From Salinibacterium sp. ZJ70 (GTDB taxonomy: Bacteria; Actinomycetota; Actinomycetes; Actinomycetales; Microbacteriaceae), in assembly GCF_011751865.2 (NCBI RefSeq), contig NZ_CP061770.1:2294001-2358000 (forward strand): a stretch of DNA of 64,000 nucleotides, in the 5' to 3' direction. Below the pieces are notes generated by a model, which was not told where the DNA came from, did no database searches, and saw only the letters and a list, made by a program, of their open reading frames with translations. Within the stretch, counting starts at the first letter, position 1; the number at the start of each line of letters is the position of its first letter. Below are positions 36,896 to 47,946 of this stretch, in pieces. Position numbers and translations under genes: made by a program.

Positions 36896-36909
36896 TCTCG
36901 ATATCGAGA
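36896..36909. promoter_or_regulatory. Perfect 14-bp palindrome upstream of sdhC
   Basis: TCTCGATATCGAGA is a perfect palindrome about 44 bases before a possible sdhC -10 box (TACACT, 36953-36958) and 45 bases upstream of the divergent manC -10 box. The size and symmetry fit a dimeric repressor such as MarR or Rrf2 type. It could control succinate dehydrogenase, manC or both. The protein that binds it is unknown. Confidence 0.45.
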
Positions 36910-37001
36910 CAAAGTGAGGGTCCCCTGACCTGCGGGGCCCCATGCACGGGCATACACTGGAACCCGTTCCAAGGACGAGCGAGACGCGAGGGAGAAGCGC
37001 C

Positions 37002-37439
37002 GTGACGACCCAGGCCGCACCAACCGAGGCCCCGGAGGTCTCGGTACCCGCACCGAAGAAGCGGCGAGTCCCCGGAGGGACGCTCTACCGCGGCCGTGAA
37101 GGCATGTGGTCGTGGGTGCTCCACCGCATCACCGGCACCGCGATCTTCTTCTTCCTCCTCGTGCACGTGCTCGACACCGCGCTCATCCGCGTGAGCCCCG
37201 AGGCCTACGACGCCGTCATCGGCGCGTACAAGACGCCCATCATGGGCATCGGCGAGATCGGCCTCGTCGCCGCCATCGGCCTGCACGCCCTCAACGGCCT
37301 GCGGATCATCTGCATCGACCTGTTCTCGTGGGGCCCCCGCGCGCAGAAGGCGATGTTCTGGATCGCCATCGCGCTCTGGGTGATCCTCCTCGTCGGCTTC
37401 GTCCCCCGTCACCTCATGAACGTCTTCGGAGGCCTGTGA
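37002..37439 (+). CDS. sdhC: Succinate dehydrogenase cytochrome b subunit
   Basis: 145 residues, three transmembrane helices. The heme-ligand region HRITGTAIFFFLLVHVLDTA is at about residues 40-60, preceded by GGTLYRGREGMWSWVL. It anchors complex II in the membrane and hands electrons to menaquinone. The GTG start at 37002 is preceded by GAGGGAGAAG, a good ribosome-binding site; an earlier ATG at 36942 lies in the promoter. It is the first gene of sdhCDAB and its TGA overlaps the sdhD ATG. Confidence 0.93.
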   Translation: MTTQAAPTEAPEVSVPAPKKRRVPGGTLYRGREGMWSWVLHRITGTAIFFFLLVHVLDTALIRVSPEAYDAVIGAYKTPIMGIGEIGLVAAIGLHALNGLRIICIDLFSWGPRAQKAMFWIAIALWVILLVGFVPRHLMNVFGGL

Positions 37440-37894
37440 TGAGCACCTCGACCATCGAAGCGCCTCGCACCCACCAGCGCGGCCGCCGCAAGGGCATGAA
37501 CATCGAAGCCGCCGGCTGGGTCTACATGCGCGTCTCGGGTGTGCTGCTCGTCGGCCTCATCTTCGGCCACCTGTTCTGGAACCTGATGCTGCAGGAAGGC
37601 GGCGTGCACGCGATCGACTTCGCGTTCGTCGCCGGCAAGCTCGCGCACCCGTTCTGGATCGTCTACGACATGCTCCTGCTGTGGCTCGCCATGATCCACG
37701 GCGCCAACGGCATGCGCACCCTCATCAACGACTACGCGACCGGACGCACCCGCAAGGTCCTCCTCGGCTCGCTGCTCGTCGTGACGATCGTCATCCTCGT
37801 CCTCGGCTCGCTCGTGCTCACCACGTTCGACCCGTGCATCGGCGGAGACACCGCATCTGAGACCATCCGCGAGATCTGCGCGGCGAAGGGATAA
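37439..37894 (+). CDS. sdhD: Succinate dehydrogenase membrane anchor subunit
   Basis: 151 residues, three transmembrane helices. [20 protein letters not shown] contains a histidine-bearing first helix, and [20 protein letters not shown] is the second conserved segment with a probable heme or quinone site. It pairs with SdhC. ATG 37439 overlaps the sdhC stop codon. The gap to sdhA is seven bases. Confidence 0.92.
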   Translation: MSTSTIEAPRTHQRGRRKGMNIEAAGWVYMRVSGVLLVGLIFGHLFWNLMLQEGGVHAIDFAFVAGKLAHPFWIVYDMLLLWLAMIHGANGMRTLINDYATGRTRKVLLGSLLVVTIVILVLGSLVLTTFDPCIGGDTASETIREICAAKG

Positions 37895-37901
37895 CGGCAC
37901 T

Positions 37902-39707
37902 GTGAGCGACTACCTGCAGTTCGAAGACGGAGACGTCATCGACGGGGTCACCTACCACCGCCACGATGTGATCATCGTCGGCGCCGGCGGCGCGGGAATG
38001 CGCGCGGCCATCGAAGCAGCGCCCCGCGCCAACACCGCGGTGATCACCAAGCTCTACCCCACGCGCTCCCACACGGGCGCGGCGCAGGGCGGCATGGCCG
38101 CAGCGCTCGCGAACGTCGAAGAGGACTCGTGGGAGTGGCACACCTTCGACACCGTCAAGGGCGGCGACTACCTCGTCGACCAGGACGCGGCTGAGATCCT
38201 CGCGAAGGAGGCCATCGACGCGGTCCTCGACCTCGAGAACATGGGCCTCCCCTTCAACCGCACGCCCGACGGCAAGATCGACCAGCGTCGCTTCGGCGGT
38301 CACACGCGCGACCACGGCAAGGCGCCCGTTCGCCGCGCCTGCTACGCCGCCGACCGCACCGGCCACATGATCCTTCAGACGCTGTTCCAGAACTGCGTCA
38401 AGCTCGGCGTCAACTTCTTCAACGAGTTCTACGCTCTCGACCTCGTCATGACCGAGGTCGACGGCGTCGAGCAGCCCTCGGGCGTCGTCGCGTACGAGCT
38501 CGCAACCGGCAAGATCCACGTCTTCCAGGGCAAGTCGATCGTCTTCGCGACGGGCGGCTTCGGCAAGATCTTCAAGACGACCTCCAACGCGCACACCCTC
38601 ACGGGCGACGGCGTCGGCATCATCTGGCGCAAGGGCCTCCCGCTCGAGGACATGGAGTTCTTCCAGTTCCACCCGACGGGCCTCGCCGGCCTCGGCATCC
38701 TCCTCACCGAGGGCGCCCGCGGTGAAGGCGCCATCCTGCGCAACGCCTCCGGTGAGCGCTTCATGGAGCGCTATGCCCCCACCATCAAGGACCTCGCGCC
38801 GCGCGACATCGTCTCGCGCTGCATGGTTCAGGAGGTCGCAGAAGGCCGCGGCGCCGGCCCCCACAAGGACTACGTGCTGCTCGACTGCACGCACCTGGGT
38901 GCCGAGGTGCTCGAGACGAAGCTCCCCGACATCACCGAGTTCGCCCGCACCTACCTGGGCGTCGACCCGGTGTACGAGCCCGTGCCCGTGATGCCGACCG
39001 CCCACTACGCGATGGGCGGCATCCCGACCAACATCAAGGCCGAGGTGCTGCGCGACAACGACACCGTCGTGCCCGGCCTCTACGCCGCCGGCGAGTGCGC
39101 GTGCGTCTCGGTGCACGGCTCGAACCGCCTCGGCACCAACTCGCTCCTCGACATCAACGTCTTCGGCAAGCGCGCCGGCAACTACGCCGTCGACTACGCC
39201 GAGACCGTCGACTTCACGCCGCTGCCGAAGGATGCCGCGGACTTCGTGAAGCGCATGGTCGAGGGCGTGCGCAACGCGGGCGGCACCGAGCGCATCGCGA
39301 CGCTCCGCAAGGAGCTGCAGGACGAGATGGACCGCAACGCGCAGGTGTTCCGCACCGACGAGTCGCTCGAGAAGGTCACCAAGACCATCCACAGCCTCCG
39401 CGAGCGCTACAAGAACATCTCGGTCCAGGACAAGGGTCAGCGTTACAACACCGACCTGCTCGAGGCCATCGAGCTCGGCTTCCTGCTCGACCTCGCCGAG
39501 GTCGTCGTGCTCTCCGCGAAGAACCGCAAGGAGAGCCGCGGCGGTCACATGCGCGACGACTACCCGAACCGCGACGACGAGACGTACATGAAGCACACCA
39601 TGGCGTACCTCACGGGAGACCCCGAGACGCCCGCCGAAGAGCACATCACGCTCGACTGGAAGCCCGTCGTCATCACCAACTACCAGCCGATGGAGAGGAA
39701 GTACTGA
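37902..39707 (+). CDS. sdhA: Succinate dehydrogenase flavoprotein subunit
   Basis: 601 residues, normal length. It oxidises succinate to fumarate with covalently bound FAD. FAD-binding [17 protein letters not shown] and the flavin-histidine region [16 protein letters not shown] are at about 25-65. Catalytic motifs include [23 protein letters not shown], here split by a few residues of normal variation, plus [20 protein letters not shown] and [17 protein letters not shown] start at 37902. The stop overlaps the sdhB ATG. Confidence 0.97.
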   Translation: MSDYLQFEDGDVIDGVTYHRHDVIIVGAGGAGMRAAIEAAPRANTAVITKLYPTRSHTGAAQGGMAAALANVEEDSWEWHTFDTVKGGDYLVDQDAAEILAKEAIDAVLDLENMGLPFNRTPDGKIDQRRFGGHTRDHGKAPVRRACYAADRTGHMILQTLFQNCVKLGVNFFNEFYALDLVMTEVDGVEQPSGVVAYELATGKIHVFQGKSIVFATGGFGKIFKTTSNAHTLTGDGVGIIWRKGLPLEDMEFFQFHPTGLAGLGILLTEGARGEGAILRNASGERFMERYAPTIKDLAPRDIVSRCMVQEVAEGRGAGPHKDYVLLDCTHLGAEVLETKLPDITEFARTYLGVDPVYEPVPVMPTAHYAMGGIPTNIKAEVLRDNDTVVPGLYAAGECACVSVHGSNRLGTNSLLDINVFGKRAGNYAVDYAETVDFTPLPKDAADFVKRMVEGVRNAGGTERIATLRKELQDEMDRNAQVFRTDESLEKVTKTIHSLRERYKNISVQDKGQRYNTDLLEAIELGFLLDLAEVVVLSAKNRKESRGGHMRDDYPNRDDETYMKHTMAYLTGDPETPAEEHITLDWKPVVITNYQPMERKY

Positions 39708-40498
39708 TGGCCGCCGTTCTCGAGGCGCTCGAGCAGACGCCTGCCGCGGGCACGGGTGGGGAAGCCCCCATCCAGTCGTTCACGGTCACCCTCATCATCC
39801 GCCGCTTCGACCCGGAGAAGGACGCCGAGCCGTACTGGCAGGACTTCGACGTCGAGCTGTACCCGACCGACCGCATCCTCGACGCGCTGCACAAGATCAA
39901 GTGGGAGGTCGACGGCTCGCTGACCTTCCGCCGCTCGTGCGCGCACGGCATCTGCGGTTCGGACGCGATGCGCATCAACGGCCGCAACCGTCTGGCCTGC
40001 AAGACGCTCATCAAGGATCTCGACATCACGAAGCCCATCTACGTGGAGGCCATCAAGGGTCTGCCGCTGGAGAAGGACCTCATCGTCGATATGGAGCCGT
40101 TCTTCGCCTCCTACCGCGAGATCCAGCCCTTCCTCATCGCGGGCGGCAGCAAGCCCGAGAAGGAGCGCATCCAGTCGGTCGCCCAGCGCGAGCGCTTCGA
40201 CGACACCACCAAGTGCATCCTGTGCGCCGCGTGCACGTCGAGCTGCCCCGTGTTCTGGACCGACGGGCAGTACTTCGGCCCGGCCGCGATCGTCAACGCG
40301 CACCGCTTCATCTTCGACTCGCGCGACGATGCCGCCCAGGTGCGTCTCGACATCCTCAACGACAAGGAGGGCGTGTGGCGCTGCCGCACGACCTTCAACT
40401 GCACCGAGGCCTGCCCGCGCGGCATCGAGGTCACGAAGGCCATCGCCGAGGTGAAGGCTGCCGTTCTGCGCGGCAAGCCCGACCTCCCGAAGGCCTGA
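39707..40498 (+). CDS. sdhB: Succinate dehydrogenase iron-sulfur subunit
   Basis: 263 residues. Three cluster-binding regions are visible. RRSCAHGICGSDAM with a later Cys (NRLAC) binds [2Fe-2S]. CILCAACTSSCP binds [4Fe-4S]. CRTTFNCTEACPRGI with the preceding cysteine binds [3Fe-4S]. It relays electrons from SdhA to the membrane subunits. ATG 39707 overlaps the sdhA stop. A rho-independent-looking hairpin follows 14 bases after its stop. Confidence 0.97.
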   Translation: MAAVLEALEQTPAAGTGGEAPIQSFTVTLIIRRFDPEKDAEPYWQDFDVELYPTDRILDALHKIKWEVDGSLTFRRSCAHGICGSDAMRINGRNRLACKTLIKDLDITKPIYVEAIKGLPLEKDLIVDMEPFFASYREIQPFLIAGGSKPEKERIQSVAQRERFDDTTKCILCAACTSSCPVFWTDGQYFGPAAIVNAHRFIFDSRDDAAQVRLDILNDKEGVWRCRTTFNCTEACPRGIEVTKAIAEVKAAVLRGKPDLPKA

Positions 40499-40512
40499 GC
40501 ACAAGCTCACGA

Positions 40513-40543
40513 CGAAGCCCCCGGCTGTTGGCCGGGGGCTTCG
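40513..40543. terminator. Terminator hairpin after sdhB
   Basis: CGAAGCCCCCGGC (40513-40525) pairs with GCCGGGGGCTTCG (40531-40543) across a five-base loop. The 13-bp stem lies between convergent genes and can serve both strands. There is no long T-tract. Confidence 0.7.
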
Positions 40544-40559
40544 TGCATCCGCGGATGGT

Positions 40560-41948
40560 TCAGGCGGATGCCCCGACCGTCTCACGTCGGCCGAACGCGC
40601 CGCGGTAGCGGGCCGCCGGATGGCGGTCGTTGAGCCGATCGGCTCCGAACAGCTTCCGGCGGAGCGTGCCCTCCGTGTACTCGCGCTTCGCGAGTCCGCG
40701 CTCCTGCAGCGTGGGCAGCAGGTGCTCGACGAACTCGACGTAGCTGCCGGGCAGCGTCCAGTTGATGACGTTGATGCCGTCGACACCGGCCTGCTGCCAT
40801 TCGGCGAGCGCATCCGCGATCTGGTCGGGTGTGCCGACCACGCGCCGAAGCCGGTTGCCGACGAGGCGCCCGAGGTCGCCGACGGTGGGCTCGCGATCCG
40901 GGTTCGCGGCGCGCAGCCACTCGATGCCGCTCTGGCCGCCGTTGGTCTCGATATCGCGGAGGAGGGTCGCGGGCGGGTACGGGGTGCCGTTCTCCTGGGA
41001 GACGCCGAGGTTGGAGTGGGTGAGGAACCCGTCGACGCTGGTCCACTCGTCGAGCTCGCGCTCCTTGCGCCGCGCTTCCTCCTCGGTGCTGCCGATGATG
41101 AAGCTGAGCCCTTGGAAGAACTTGATGTCGCCGGGCTCGCGCCCGAAGCTCTGCGCGAGGCGGCGGGTCTCGCCGATGAGCTCGCGCGCGGCGGCCGGAT
41201 GCGGCGGCGCGATGAACTGGGCCTCGGCGTTGCGCGCTGCGAAGCCGCGGCCTGCACCCGAGGAGCCCGCCTGGAACAGCAGCGGCGTGCGCTGCGGCGA
41301 CGGCGACGGCAGGTGCGGGCCTTCGACGCGGTACCGCGGCCCGATGTGATCGATGCGGTGGATGCGGTCTCCGTGCGAGAAGATGCCCGCCTCCTTGTCG
41401 CGCACCAGCGCGTCGTCATCCCATGAGCCCTCCCACAGCTTGTAGGCGACGTCGACGTACTCCTCGGCCCACTCGTAGCGCTCGTCGTGATCGGTGAGTC
41501 GGTCGAGGCCGAAGTTGCGGGCGGCGTTCTCCTGGGTGCTCGTGACGATGTTCCACGCCACACGCCCGCGGCTGATGTGGTCGAGGGTGGAGACGCGGCG
41601 AGCGAACTCGAAGGGATGCGCCTGCAGCACCGAGCTCGTGAACGCGAGGCCGAGGTGGGTGGTGTGGGTGGCGAGCGCCGCGATGAGCACCGAGGGGTCG
41701 TTGCTGGGGATCTGCAGGCCCTCGCGCGCGTTGGTCGCGTAGGAGCCGCCGCGCGGTCCGTAGACGCCCACCACATCCGCGAAGAAGGCGGCGTCGAAGA
41801 GGCCCGACTCGAGCGTCTTCGCGAGGTCGATCCAGAGGTCGATGTCGTCGAATTCGTGCTGGCGGGCGTCGGGGTGCCGCCACAGTCCGTGCTGGATGTG
41901 GCTCGCGGTGTTCATCACGAACGCGTTGAAGTGCAGCGGTGCGGTCAT
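40560..41948 (-). CDS. FMN-dependent monooxygenase, NtaA/SnaA/DszA family
   Basis: 462 residues, luciferase-like TIM barrel. The family opening is HFNAFVMNTASHIQHGLWRH. NIVTSTQENAARNFG, RYRVEGPHLPSPSPQRTPLLFQAG and GTPDQIADALAEW are the usual conserved blocks. These enzymes oxidise chelators, alkyl sulfones or sulfonates and need a separate NADH:FMN reductase, which is not in this window. The stop of the upstream partner gene overlaps its start by four bases. Together they resemble sulfur-scavenging or desulfurisation pairs, but the substrate is not known. Confidence 0.88.
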   Translation of the reverse strand: MTAPLHFNAFVMNTASHIQHGLWRHPDARQHEFDDIDLWIDLAKTLESGLFDAAFFADVVGVYGPRGGSYATNAREGLQIPSNDPSVLIAALATHTTHLGLAFTSSVLQAHPFEFARRVSTLDHISRGRVAWNIVTSTQENAARNFGLDRLTDHDERYEWAEEYVDVAYKLWEGSWDDDALVRDKEAGIFSHGDRIHRIDHIGPRYRVEGPHLPSPSPQRTPLLFQAGSSGAGRGFAARNAEAQFIAPPHPAAARELIGETRRLAQSFGREPGDIKFFQGLSFIIGSTEEEARRKERELDEWTSVDGFLTHSNLGVSQENGTPYPPATLLRDIETNGGQSGIEWLRAANPDREPTVGDLGRLVGNRLRRVVGTPDQIADALAEWQQAGVDGINVINWTLPGSYVEFVEHLLPTLQERGLAKREYTEGTLRRKLFGADRLNDRHPAARYRGAFGRRETVGASA

Positions 41949-43216
41949 GCGTGCTCCTGGGTGTGGGTGGCGGATGCGATCTCGGCGGCGCGCAGCGCGG
42001 CGAGAGTGCTCGGGGCGACGCCGATGCCGGCGGTGGATTCGGGGACGCGGTCGTTGATCTCGAGGTCGCCGATGAGCCTGGCGCGGTAGACGACGGGGTT
42101 GTGGCTGAGCACGGTGCGGGCGTTCCGCCAGTGGCGGTCGAGGGCGGCGGACACCCGGACGGCGCTCGATCCGAGTGCGCCGAATCCGCGCGAGAGAGCC
42201 GTCGGCACGAGCTCGGCGAGCACGACCTGCACGCGATAGACGTCGTAGTCGACGACGCGGGCGGCGTCCCTCGCCAGCTCCGCGTCACCCGAGCGCGCCT
42301 GAGCGAGCGCCTCCTCGACGACCCCCGCGAGCCCGGTCACGAGCGAGTGCGCGGCGTAAGCGGCCGAGGAGAGCTCCCCCACGACCTGCTGGATCTGCAC
42401 GTCGTCGCGGGCGAGGTCGGCGTTGCCGCTTCCGTAGATGCGTGTGCGTCGCGCCACGAGCCCGGCGACGTCGCGGGAGGCACGGCGCGCCACCCCCGCG
42501 ACGACCGCGAGCAGCGCGAGCTGGAACAGGGCGCTCAGGTAGGCGACGCGCTCGGTGCGCTCGCGGATGCTCTCCGCCTCCACGTGCGCTCCGTCGAACC
42601 GCGTGGTGCCCGTTCCGGTGAGCTTCTGCCCGAAGCCGTCCCAGTCGTCGACCAGTTCGACGCCCGGCTGATCGAGGCGCACGAACAGGCTCACGCCAGC
42701 GCCGTCGCTCTCCCGTGTGGCGGTCGCGTCGGCCCAGTCGGAGAAGATCGCGCCCGTCGAATAGGCCTTGACCCCCGTGAGCACATGGCGCCCGTCGCGC
42801 TCGGCGACGACCGTCTGGTGCCGACCGAGCTCGACATCACCGGGCTCCGTCATCGCGTTCCCGACGATCTCGCCCGCCGCGAATCGCTCGAGCCAGCGCG
42901 TGCGGTACGCGCCATCCGGTGCGGCGAGCAGCTCCTCGACGACCGCGACATGCCCGCGGAAGATGTGCGCGACGTTCGAATCCGCTTCCGCGAGGGCGAC
43001 GAGCAGCTCGAGCAGGTCGGCGACGCTCGCGCCGTAGCCGCCGAATTCCTCAGGCACACGGAGCGCACCGAAGCGCACCTCACGCAGCCAGGCGATCGGC
43101 TCGAAGGGCAGGTCGCGCGCGAGCTCGCGCTCGACGGCCCCCTCGGCGATGCGGGCGAAAACAGGGTCGAAGATCTCGCGCAGGCGGGCGCGGCGCTGGC
43201 GATCGGTGACGGACAT
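41945..43216 (-). CDS. Acyl-CoA dehydrogenase-like flavoprotein (SfnB/DszC type)
   Basis: 423 residues with an acyl-CoA dehydrogenase fold. The N part reads REIFDPVFARIAEGAVEREL and the middle GAIFSDWADATATRESD. The C part has a helical bundle (GVARRASRDVAGLVARR). It lacks a clear catalytic glutamate of CoA dehydrogenases and resembles flavin-dependent SfnB/DszC oxygenases used for organosulfur compounds. ATG 43216 has AAAGG upstream. It overlaps the monooxygenase gene by four bases. The pair probably attacks one substrate in turn, with reduced flavin coming from elsewhere. Confidence 0.85.
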   Translation of the reverse strand: MSVTDRQRRARLREIFDPVFARIAEGAVERELARDLPFEPIAWLREVRFGALRVPEEFGGYGASVADLLELLVALAEADSNVAHIFRGHVAVVEELLAAPDGAYRTRWLERFAAGEIVGNAMTEPGDVELGRHQTVVAERDGRHVLTGVKAYSTGAIFSDWADATATRESDGAGVSLFVRLDQPGVELVDDWDGFGQKLTGTGTTRFDGAHVEAESIRERTERVAYLSALFQLALLAVVAGVARRASRDVAGLVARRTRIYGSGNADLARDDVQIQQVVGELSSAAYAAHSLVTGLAGVVEEALAQARSGDAELARDAARVVDYDVYRVQVVLAELVPTALSRGFGALGSSAVRVSAALDRHWRNARTVLSHNPVVYRARLIGDLEINDRVPESTAGIGVAPSTLAALRAAEIASATHTQEHA

Positions 43217-43315
43217 CGGAGCCTTTCGAGACGGGGGCGAGCGACCATCCGATCAGCGACCCCGCGGCGCGCCAAGCGGATGACGCGGCACGACAGCTGC
43301 GGGACCGCCGCGTTA

Positions 43316-43332
43316 CCGGATGCGACATCCGG
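43316..43332. promoter_or_regulatory. Palindrome upstream of the flavoprotein pair
   Basis: CCGGATG CGA CATCCGG is a perfect seven-base inverted repeat about 100 bases upstream of the SfnB/DszC-like gene. It may be an operator, but it also contains the common GGATGC/CATCCG word of this genome. Confidence 0.3.
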
Positions 43333-43417
43333 CGACGTTCCGGGACGGCGCATGACGCACCGCCGCGACACGGATGGCGCGTGACGCAAGCCCCCCGTGT
43401 CGCCGAGCGTGCGCCGC

Positions 43418-43423
43418 TAACGT
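43418..43423 (+). promoter_or_regulatory. -10 box of the BrkB-family gene
   Basis: TAACGT, six bases before ATG 43430. No ribosome-binding site fits the start, as at the other leaderless genes. Confidence 0.45.
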
Positions 43424-43429
43424 GAGGGC

Positions 43430-44482
43430 ATGGCGGAGGAGACCTCGACGCAGAAGCAGCCGCCCGCGTTCATCGCATTCGTGCAGCGGGTGGTCGCGTG
43501 GGTGATGCGGCTGAAGCCGGTGCGTGTGTTCACCGAGTACGGTCAGCGCCGGGGGCCGCTGCTCGCCTCGGGGCTGTCGAATCAGGCGCTGTTCGCCGTG
43601 TTCGCGGCGCTCTGGGTGGGGGTGTCGGTGTTCGGCATCATCGTCTCGAACACGCCGCGCCTGCAGGAGGCGCTCTTCGAGATCATCTCCGAGACCGTTC
43701 CCGGGCTCATCGACCAGGGCGACGGCGGGGCGGTCCGCCCCTCCGATCTCGTCAACACGACAGTGCTGGGCTGGACGGGCGCCATCGCACTCGCCGGTCT
43801 CGTGTTCACCGCGATCGGATGGCTCTCGTCGGCCCGCGACGCGATCCGGATGATGGCCGACCTGCCCGCCCCCACGACCAACTTCCTGCTGCTGAAGCTC
43901 AAGGATCTGGGGCTCGCGATCGGGTTCGGCCTGCTGCTCGTCATCTCGGCGGCGCTCTCTGTGCTCTCGTCGGAGCTCCTCGGCACGGTGCTCGATCTGC
44001 TGGGAATCCGCGACAGCACCGCCTCGACGCTCGCCGGGCGCGCACTCTCGACAGGGATCATGTTCCTGTTCGACGCGGTCGTGCTCGCGGCGCTGTACCG
44101 CGTGCTCGCGGGCGTGCCGATCCCCTTCCGGCACCTCGCCCCCGGGGCGCTGCTCGGCGCTGCAGCGCTCGGCGCGCTGAAGTTCCTCGGCACGAGCCTG
44201 CTGGGCGGCGCAACCAACAATCCGCTCCTGGCGTCGTTCGCGGTGATCGCGGGGCTTCTCATCTGGTTCACGCTTGTGTGCCAGGTGATCCTCGTCGCCG
44301 CCTGCTGGGTGTTCGTGGGGATGCGCGACGCCAACCTCCCGCTCGACTCCACGGAGGCGGCGCGCCTCGCCCGCGAAGCCGCCCTCGAGCGGATGGCGCT
44401 CAAGGAGGAGCTGCGCGCCGAGATCGCCGCCGAGGGCCGCCGCAGCCTCTGGCAGCGGATCTTCGGACGCCGCGCGCGCTGA
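43430..44482 (+). CDS. YihY/BrkB family membrane protein
   Basis: 350 residues with six transmembrane helices between about 45 and 290. ALFAVFAALWVGVSVFGIIV, GWTGAIALAGLVFTAIGWLS and VLAALYRVLAGVPIP then HLAPGALLGA match the Virul_fac_BrkB domain. The C-terminus is charged (ALKEELRAEIAAEGRRS). Function of the family is unclear: once annotated as RNase BN, now seen as a membrane protein of unknown role. It is followed 31 bases on by exonuclease III, which has its own promoter box. Confidence 0.88.
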   Translation: MAEETSTQKQPPAFIAFVQRVVAWVMRLKPVRVFTEYGQRRGPLLASGLSNQALFAVFAALWVGVSVFGIIVSNTPRLQEALFEIISETVPGLIDQGDGGAVRPSDLVNTTVLGWTGAIALAGLVFTAIGWLSSARDAIRMMADLPAPTTNFLLLKLKDLGLAIGFGLLLVISAALSVLSSELLGTVLDLLGIRDSTASTLAGRALSTGIMFLFDAVVLAALYRVLAGVPIPFRHLAPGALLGAAALGALKFLGTSLLGGATNNPLLASFAVIAGLLIWFTLVCQVILVAACWVFVGMRDANLPLDSTEAARLAREAALERMALKEELRAEIAAEGRRSLWQRIFGRRAR

Positions 44483-44501
44483 GCGCGTCGGCCGCGCTGA
44501 G

Positions 44502-44507
44502 TAGAGT
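44502..44507 (+). promoter_or_regulatory. -10 box of exonuclease III
   Basis: TAGAGT, six bases before GTG 44514. It repeats exactly the box and spacing of the purine phosphorylase gene. Confidence 0.45.
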
Positions 44508-44513
44508 TGAGGC

Positions 44514-46928
<2,415 letters not shown>

Positions 46929-46932
<4 letters not shown>

Positions 46933-47651
46933 CCGCGATCGATCTCGTGCTGTTCGACCTCGACGACACCCTCTTCGCCCATCGGGAATCGGTCGAGCGC
47001 GGCATCCACACCTACCGCACCGCGCTCGGCGAACCGCTCGCCTCCGCAGACCCCGCAACCGAGTTCGCGCGCTGGAACGCGCTCGAGGAGCAGCACTACC
47101 ACCGCTACCTCTCGGGCGAGGTCGACTTCCACGAGCAGCGTCGTGCACGCGCACGCGGCTTCGTCGCCGACTACGGCATCGAACTCGACGACGACGAGGC
47201 CCTCCGGTGGTTCGACGGCTACCTCGCCGAGTACGAGAAGAGCTGGACGCTGCACGCCGATGTGGCGCCCTGCCTCGCCGCGCTCGCACCGCGGCAGTTC
47301 GGCATCATCACGAACGGCGAGCTCGGATTCCAGTCGGCGAAGGTGCTCGGCACGCACCTCGATGAGCTCATCCCCCTCGACGCCGTCATCGCCTCCGGTG
47401 AGGTGGGCGTCGCGAAACCCGATGCCCGCATCTTCGAGGCTGCCGCCGCGCACTTCGGGGTGCCCGTGGCATCCGCCTGCTACGTGGGCGACCGCCTCCA
47501 CACGGATGCGATCGGCGCCGCGCGCGCGGGCATGGTGGGCGTGTGGATCGACCGCCGCGCCGTCGCCACCCCCGAGCAGCTCGCCGAGGCTGCGTCCGAA
47601 GGCGTGCACGTGATCCACGGCCTCGCCGAGCTGCCCGCGCTGCTCGGCTGA
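46929..47651 (+). CDS. HAD family hydrolase
   Basis: 240 residues, HAD superfamily phosphatase. Motif I is VLFDLDDTLFAH with the nucleophile aspartate. Motif II lies in FGIITNGE, motif III is GVAKPDARIF, and motif IV is YVGDRLHTDAIGA. The C1 cap lies between motifs I and II. Substrate is unknown; YjjG-like nucleotide phosphatases have the same layout. ATG 46929 overlaps the acetyltransferase stop. It ends 95 bases before the FMN riboswitch. Confidence 0.9.
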
Positions 47652-47724
47652 CCTGGCGCGGCTCTCCCTGGCCTCGCCGATGACGCCGGGAGTCGGCGGG
47701 AATACGGCGCTCGGCACCGCGTTG

Positions 47725-47730
47725 TAGACT
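47725..47730 (+). promoter_or_regulatory. -10 box of the riboflavin operon
   Basis: TAGACT, about 16 bases upstream of the first riboswitch stem, which places the transcription start near 47737. No clear -35 box is seen. Confidence 0.4.
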
Positions 47731-47745
47731 CCGAAGCAACAAGCA

Positions 47746-47871
47746 CGTGCTCCGGGGGCGGTGAAAATCCGCACCGGCGGTGATAGTCCGCGAACCTCGA
47801 CCCGCAAGGGGCGAGGCCGATCCGGTGGAATTCCGGGACCGACGGTGATAGTCCGGATGGAAGGAAGCACG
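47746..47871 (+). promoter_or_regulatory. FMN riboswitch (RFN element)
   Basis: The conserved RFN pattern is intact: the P1 strand CGTGCT (47746-47751) pairs with AGCACG (47866-47871). The core GGGGGCGGTGAAAATCCGCA, CCGGCGGTGATAGTCCGCGA and CGGTGATAGTCCGGATGGAA lie between, along with a GC-rich variable arm. It senses FMN and represses the riboflavin operon. A seven-base stem (47872-47878 with 47894-47900) follows P1, and there is no T-rich terminator before the ribD start at 47947. Control of translation or Rho action is more likely than simple intrinsic termination. Confidence 0.97.
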
Positions 47872-47946
47872 CGTCGAGCTCGGAGTGTCCGTTCTCGACG
47901 GCGCTGACTCTCGTCGCGCATCCCCGGAGGACCCGGAGAGGACGCG

